Origin: Candidatus Curtissbacteria bacterium RIFCSPHIGHO2_01_FULL_41_11
GTDB taxonomy: Bacteria; Patescibacteriota; Microgenomatia; Curtissbacterales; GWA2-41-24
Reading direction: 5' to 3'
Assembly (NCBI GenBank): GCA_001776335.1
Contig: MFAZ01000005.1
Location: 18,178-26,825, forward strand
DNA: 8,648 bases
Made by a program: the position numbers and the translations under genes. This document shows, in pieces, positions 6,049 to 8,648 of this stretch. The notes under the pieces were generated by a model. It had not been told where the DNA came from and did not search any database. It was given only the letters and a program-made list of their open reading frames with translations. How positions within the stretch are numbered: position 1 is the stretch's first letter; every line of letters begins with the position of its first letter.

Positions 6049-6315
6049 ATGGTAGATAAAGACGATAAAGGAGCTAGTTACAAAAAAGAGCTCTATACTG
6101 AGAATGCTCGTAGAGCGCGCTTTGAACGCGTGGCAGAAAGAAGAATCAACAAAATTTTAGAGTATCTCCGTCTCCTGGGCAATACTTCCAACCGCACCTT
6201 ATATCTCTATAACGATAGTGACGTGAACAGGATTTTTAATGCTATCGATGAAAGGCTCCTTCAAATTAAAGGAAAGTTCAAAAAAAGCAAATATGAGGAG
6301 AAGTTTAGATTATGA
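6049..6315 (+). CDS. Small conserved-looking helical protein, 88 aa
   Basis: Basic, charged small protein. The core RRINKILEYLRLLGNTSNR followed by LYLYNDSDVNRIFNAIDERLLQIKGKF matches, from memory, a family of short uncharacterised proteins with the pattern 'lLGN-SNR--Y-Y---DV--iF-AI---L---K--F', often found near phages, plasmids and accessory loci. I cannot name a function. The predicted fold is three or four helices, with the SNR...YLYND turn possibly being the functional site. No membrane helix or signal is present. The ATG at 6049 fits a leaderless transcript; MVDKDDKG is a flexible start. A strong hairpin follows the TGA by 7 nt, so the gene is probably transcribed alone. The TGA stop supports the standard genetic code. 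Confidence 0.75.
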   Translation: MVDKDDKGASYKKELYTENARRARFERVAERRINKILEYLRLLGNTSNRTLYLYNDSDVNRIFNAIDERLLQIKGKFKKSKYEEKFRL

Positions 6316-6322
6316 CGGAAAA

Positions 6323-6381
6323 ATGCAAAAAACCCACCCGATCCACCCGCAAAGATAGATCATATAGGAGGGTTTTTGCAT
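6323..6381. terminator. A-tract/T-tract hairpin between the 88-aa gene and DUF1508
   Basis: ATGCAAAAAACCCACC (6323-6338) pairs with GGAGGGTTTTTGCAT (6367-6381) apart from one bulged A and one A-A mismatch. The GC-rich inner part followed by T5 can end plus-strand transcription and the A-tract side can end minus-strand transcription. A 7-bp direct repeat CCACCCG (6334-6340, 6343-6349) offers the right arm an alternative partner, and GATC...GATC can pair inside the loop. It may also regulate the DUF1508 leader. Confidence 0.6.
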
Positions 6382-6402
6382 GTTAAGTATAGCAAATATT
6401 TG

Positions 6403-6412
6403 AAGGGGGTGA
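6403..6412 (+). promoter_or_regulatory. Strong Shine-Dalgarno site for DUF1508
   Basis: AAGGGGGTGA differs from the perfect anti-16S match AAGGAGGTGA at one base and is well spaced from the ATG at 6418. It is the strongest ribosome site in the window, in contrast to the SD-less neighbours, and suggests high expression. Confidence 0.85.
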
Positions 6413-6417
6413 ATTAA

Positions 6418-6600
6418 ATGGCTGTTTTTAAGATTTATAAAGATTCAAAAAAGGAATATCGGTGGAGATTTAGAGCTGCAAATAACAAAATAATTGCAGA
6501 TAGCGGAGAAGGCTATGTGAGTTGGCAGGGTGCAAAAGATGGCATCGACTTCGTTAAAAAATACGCAGAAAGCGCAGAAGTTAAAGATCTCACAAAATAA
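6418..6600 (+). CDS. DUF1508 / YegP-like mini-protein, 60 aa
   Basis: A single DUF1508 module spans nearly the whole chain. FKIYKDSKKEYRWRFRAANNKIIADSGEGY carries the characteristic Y-RWR, N--II--S-EGY pattern, and AKDGIDFVKKYA is the closing helix. The family forms a small beta-beta-beta-alpha fold. E. coli YegP has two tandem copies (about 110 aa), so this is the single-copy form. Biochemical function is unknown; such proteins are small, soluble and often abundant. Start choice is firm because of the near-perfect SD. The gene follows a terminator-like hairpin and lies 66 nt before the metallo-hydrolase, so it may be a stand-alone gene or the first gene of the downstream cluster. Family assignment is confident. 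Confidence 0.9.
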   Translation: MAVFKIYKDSKKEYRWRFRAANNKIIADSGEGYVSWQGAKDGIDFVKKYAESAEVKDLTK

Positions 6601-6666
6601 TTTTAAGCTTAATTTGATTGCATTTTTTTAAAATACAAAATATTACGTACAAAGATAATTAATAAA
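6601..6666 (+). promoter_or_regulatory. AT-rich spacer with possible promoter for the metallo-hydrolase
   Basis: A perfect palindrome TTAAGCTTAA (6603-6612) follows the DUF1508 stop. TTGCAT (6618-6623) and TATTAC (6641-6646) are 17 nt apart and would start transcription about 14 nt before the ATG. Both boxes are weak, and no SD is visible before 6667. Confidence 0.25.
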
Positions 6667-7716
6667 ATGGGTTTACAAATCGATTACATGCCAGTTGGAA
6701 CCGGAGAAAAGTGCGGGGACGCTATTGCTTTACGTTACGGTAACTTATACGGTTCGAGAAACGAACAAACAGTTGTTATTATAGATGGAGGAACAAAGGA
6801 TTCAGGACAGAAACTTGTTGACACCGTTAAAAGTCATTATGAAACGGACACGGTAGATTATGTTTTTTCAACTCATTTAGATTCTGACCACTTATCTGGG
6901 CTTACTGTCGTACTGGAACAATTGACCGTTGGAAAGTTGTTTATGCATGTACCTTGGGAGCATTTAGATGAAATTAGTAGCTTACTCGAAGAAGATTTTA
7001 CAAATGACGAGTTAGAGCAGAAATTAAAAGAAGATTTAGAATTAATATACGAAGTAGAATCAATAGCTTTTGAAAAAGGCGTGCCCATTGAGGAGCCTTT
7101 TGTTGGCGTTCCCGTTAACGATAACATTGCAATCTTAGGACCAACGAAGGAATATTACGAAACACTACTTTGTGATTTCAGGAATACACCTGATGCAAAA
7201 AAATCTGCAATTGAACAAGCTTTGGAGGCTGTAAAAAGAGCAGCGGAGGAAACGGTTGAATGGTTGGATGATCGATTTGACCTAGATTTACTAAATGACG
7301 ATGAGATTACTGCCGCGGAAAATAATTCTAGCGTTATTCTAACTTTTAACTTAGATGGTTATAAACTTTTATTCACTGGTGATGCCGGTATCGAAGCTCT
7401 TACTGCCGCTGCAGACTTGGCTGAATCTGTAAATTACCCTTTGTCTGATTTAAAATTTTTGCATGTTCCCCATCACGGCAGCAAACACAATGTTGGCAGC
7501 AGCATCCTAAAACGCGTTAAAGCTGGAACATCCTTTGTTTCCGCAACAGGAGAAACGTCCAAACATCCGTCTAAAAAAGTAACTAACGCTCTTATTAAAC
7601 ATGGGAGCATCGTTTATGTAACAAGAGGCAGGTTTGTACTCCATCACAACGAGGCGCCCGATCGAGGCTGGAATACAATACTTGCAGAGGAATTCCATGA
7701 GAAAGTTGAAAATTAA
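6667..7716 (+). CDS. ComEC/Rec2-like metallo-beta-lactamase-fold hydrolase (stand-alone, soluble)
   Basis: Predicted metal-dependent hydrolase, probably a phosphodiesterase or nuclease. The full metal-site set is visible: the THLDSDHLSG motif (H70, D72, D74, H75; ComEC-type, with Asp in place of the second His of HxHxDH), FTGDAG (D239), PHHGSKHN (H269, H270) and SKHP (H300). IIDGG near residue 40 is the usual first-strand motif. There is no signal peptide or membrane segment, so unlike ComEC itself it is a free cytoplasmic enzyme. A charged, helical insertion of about 110 residues (roughly 105-215, Glu/Asp/Lys-rich) separates the first and second metal motifs; it may bind a partner. Only 12 nt separate it from the membrane protein downstream, so the two are very likely co-transcribed. 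Substrate is unknown; nucleic acid or a signalling nucleotide is an inference from the fold. Confidence 0.9.
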   Translation: MGLQIDYMPVGTGEKCGDAIALRYGNLYGSRNEQTVVIIDGGTKDSGQKLVDTVKSHYETDTVDYVFSTHLDSDHLSGLTVVLEQLTVGKLFMHVPWEHLDEISSLLEEDFTNDELEQKLKEDLELIYEVESIAFEKGVPIEEPFVGVPVNDNIAILGPTKEYYETLLCDFRNTPDAKKSAIEQALEAVKRAAEETVEWLDDRFDLDLLNDDEITAAENNSSVILTFNLDGYKLLFTGDAGIEALTAAADLAESVNYPLSDLKFLHVPHHGSKHNVGSSILKRVKAGTSFVSATGETSKHPSKKVTNALIKHGSIVYVTRGRFVLHHNEAPDRGWNTILAEEFHEKVEN

Positions 7717-7728
7717 CCGGATAATTTG

Positions 7729-8421
7729 ATGAATAAAATACTGGGAAATTTTGATAAGTATGACCTCGAAGCAAAATTTTTCCCGCTTATTTTGGCTTTT
7801 CTACCCTTAGTAATATTTTTTTATTCTGTACAAGGTTTTTTTAACGGACCAAATCTTCTTTTAAGAATAGTTTCAAGTTCAATTTTGTTTGGTGCTTTGG
7901 CCTATTCCCTCATGGATTTGATAAGGAATTTAGGTAAAGAGTTAGAGAACAGAATTTTTGACCACGAGATGTCGTTTCCCACAACGGAACTATTACTTCA
8001 TTCAAATGACTTTTTTAGCAGAGAAAAGAAAAAGTTAATCTACGATAAAGTTAAAAAAGATTTTGGAACTTTATTGTTTAATCCAACCCAAGAACATGCG
8101 GATGAGAAAATTGCGCGGAAAAAAATAGTTGAGACCGTAGGTCAAATGCGTCAAAAAGTAGACAAAGGGCGACTACTTATTAAGTACAACATGCGTTATG
8201 GCTTTTGGAGAAATTTGATTGCTGCATCACCGATTGCCGCTGCTCTTGCTTTTATAAGCTCTGTTGTTCTTATTGTGTTTTTAAATAACCTTGTTTCAGG
8301 GGTTCTTATTCTATTATTGTTTGTGGGCTACTTGTGTCTATGGATTTTTCGTAAACAAATTATTATACCGTTTGCGAATCAATATGCGAACCAATTTTTT
8401 CTTGAATATCTAAGATCTTAA
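7729..8421 (+). CDS. Four-helix membrane protein of uncharacterised 'YGFxRNL' type
   Basis: The 230-aa protein has two hydrophobic pairs: TM1-TM2 at about 17-36 and 43-63, and TM3-TM4 at about 166-188 and 189-209. Between them lies a soluble, probably cytosolic domain of about 100 residues. That domain carries SFPTTELLLHSN, then a Lys-rich helix (REKKKLIYDKVKKDFG), then NPTQEHADEKIA and finally NMRYGFWRNLIAASP at the membrane edge. From memory this 'PTT...E..AD...N--YGF-RNL' series recurs in widespread uncharacterised bacterial membrane proteins, often in accessory loci; I cannot name the family. I prefer the ATG at 7729 over the in-frame TTG at 7726. The gene follows the metallo-hydrolase by 12 nt and is almost certainly in the same operon. 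It could act as the membrane effector or anchor of the pair. Confidence 0.85.
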   Translation: MNKILGNFDKYDLEAKFFPLILAFLPLVIFFYSVQGFFNGPNLLLRIVSSSILFGALAYSLMDLIRNLGKELENRIFDHEMSFPTTELLLHSNDFFSREKKKLIYDKVKKDFGTLLFNPTQEHADEKIARKKIVETVGQMRQKVDKGRLLIKYNMRYGFWRNLIAASPIAAALAFISSVVLIVFLNNLVSGVLILLLFVGYLCLWIFRKQIIIPFANQYANQFFLEYLRS

Positions 8422-8648
8422 TTTTCTATTTAATAAATCGGTCCTCTTTCGTCTTGCGACGGATAATTCATGGAGCAGTTGAGCTTGCTACTCGAGTTTC
8501 AGTCTTAATTTCACTATATCATAGGCCCCGGACAGCGAGGCTACGGTGAAACGCGTCCGTGTGCCATTGTCTCCGATTTGAGAGTAAAATAAACTTTTTG
8601 CGGTTCCGTACTTTTACCTGGAAAAGTGGTCGATTAGCAAACCCCCTC
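8422..8648. other. Non-coding tail with GC-rich stem-loop
   Basis: I see no convincing gene: all plus frames contain stops, and the best minus frame (about 8647-8524, some 40 codons, no start inside the window) has no recognisable motif. TTCGTC-TTGC-GACGGA (8448-8463) is a compact hairpin. CGGAC-a-GCG (8529-8537) pairs with CGC-GTCCG (8552-8559) around a 14-nt loop in a locally GC-rich stretch, unlike the AT-rich surroundings. It may be part of a structured RNA or the edge of a gene beyond the window. Confidence 0.4.

Noticed and set aside
1356..6315. Recoded TGA (code 25) as in Gracilibacteria/SR1
   Set aside because: TGA ends dinB, the membrane gene frame and the 88-aa gene, and no gene has an in-frame TGA within conserved motifs; the standard code fits.
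8522..8648. Possible tmRNA or tRNA-Ser (GCT) on the minus strand
   Set aside because: TTGCTAA resembles an anticodon loop, but the flanking bases do not form a 5-bp stem and no T-loop GTTCGA follows; no tmRNA tag is readable.

Overview
The window looks like a chromosomal segment from a low-GC, uncultivated bacterium, most likely of the Candidate Phyla Radiation (Patescibacteria). This is inferred, not proven. Supporting points are a CvpA membrane domain fused to a secreted CAP/SCP domain, a multi-pass membrane protein with an N-terminal helical domain ending in a 'GWKESDIQHAF' type motif, and several genes without a clear Shine-Dalgarno (SD) site. TGA ends three genes as a normal stop, so the recoded TGA=Gly code of Gracilibacteria/SR1 is unlikely.

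Layout. Positions 1-2793 carry two plus-strand genes: a Y-family DNA polymerase (DinB/Pol IV-like) and a catalytic-domain-only glycogen-debranching-type glycosidase. A 21-nt convergent junction filled by a REP-like hairpin separates them from two minus-strand genes (2815-4371), the CvpA-CAP fusion and a 174-aa helical protein of unknown function. Each of these two has its own recognisable promoter.

From about 4400 the window turns AT-rich and accessory in character. A membrane-protein gene at 4577, apparently broken by a one-base frameshift near 5366, is bracketed by two identical 19-bp direct repeats (4446-4464 and 5742-5760). The second copy opens a dense run of stem-loops (5742-5887), with a further small hairpin near 6005. 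Then come a small conserved-looking 88-aa protein with a leaderless-type promoter, a strong A-tract/T-tract hairpin, a DUF1508 (YegP-like) mini-protein with the best SD in the window, a ComEC-like metallo-beta-lactamase-fold hydrolase, and a four-helix membrane protein 12 nt behind it. The last 227 nt contain no convincing gene but have a locally GC-rich, foldable stretch.

How the genes may work together. The left half is housekeeping: translesion synthesis, alpha-glucan breakdown and cell-envelope biology. The most interesting part is 6323-8421, where DUF1508, the soluble metallo-hydrolase and the membrane protein are arranged like a compact accessory module. An enzyme plus membrane-protein pair of this kind would suit a defence or stress-response role, but nothing in the sequence proves it. 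The repeats and hairpins between 4446 and 5887 look like remains of a small IS200/RAYT-type or REP-type mobile element, or of a structured RNA.
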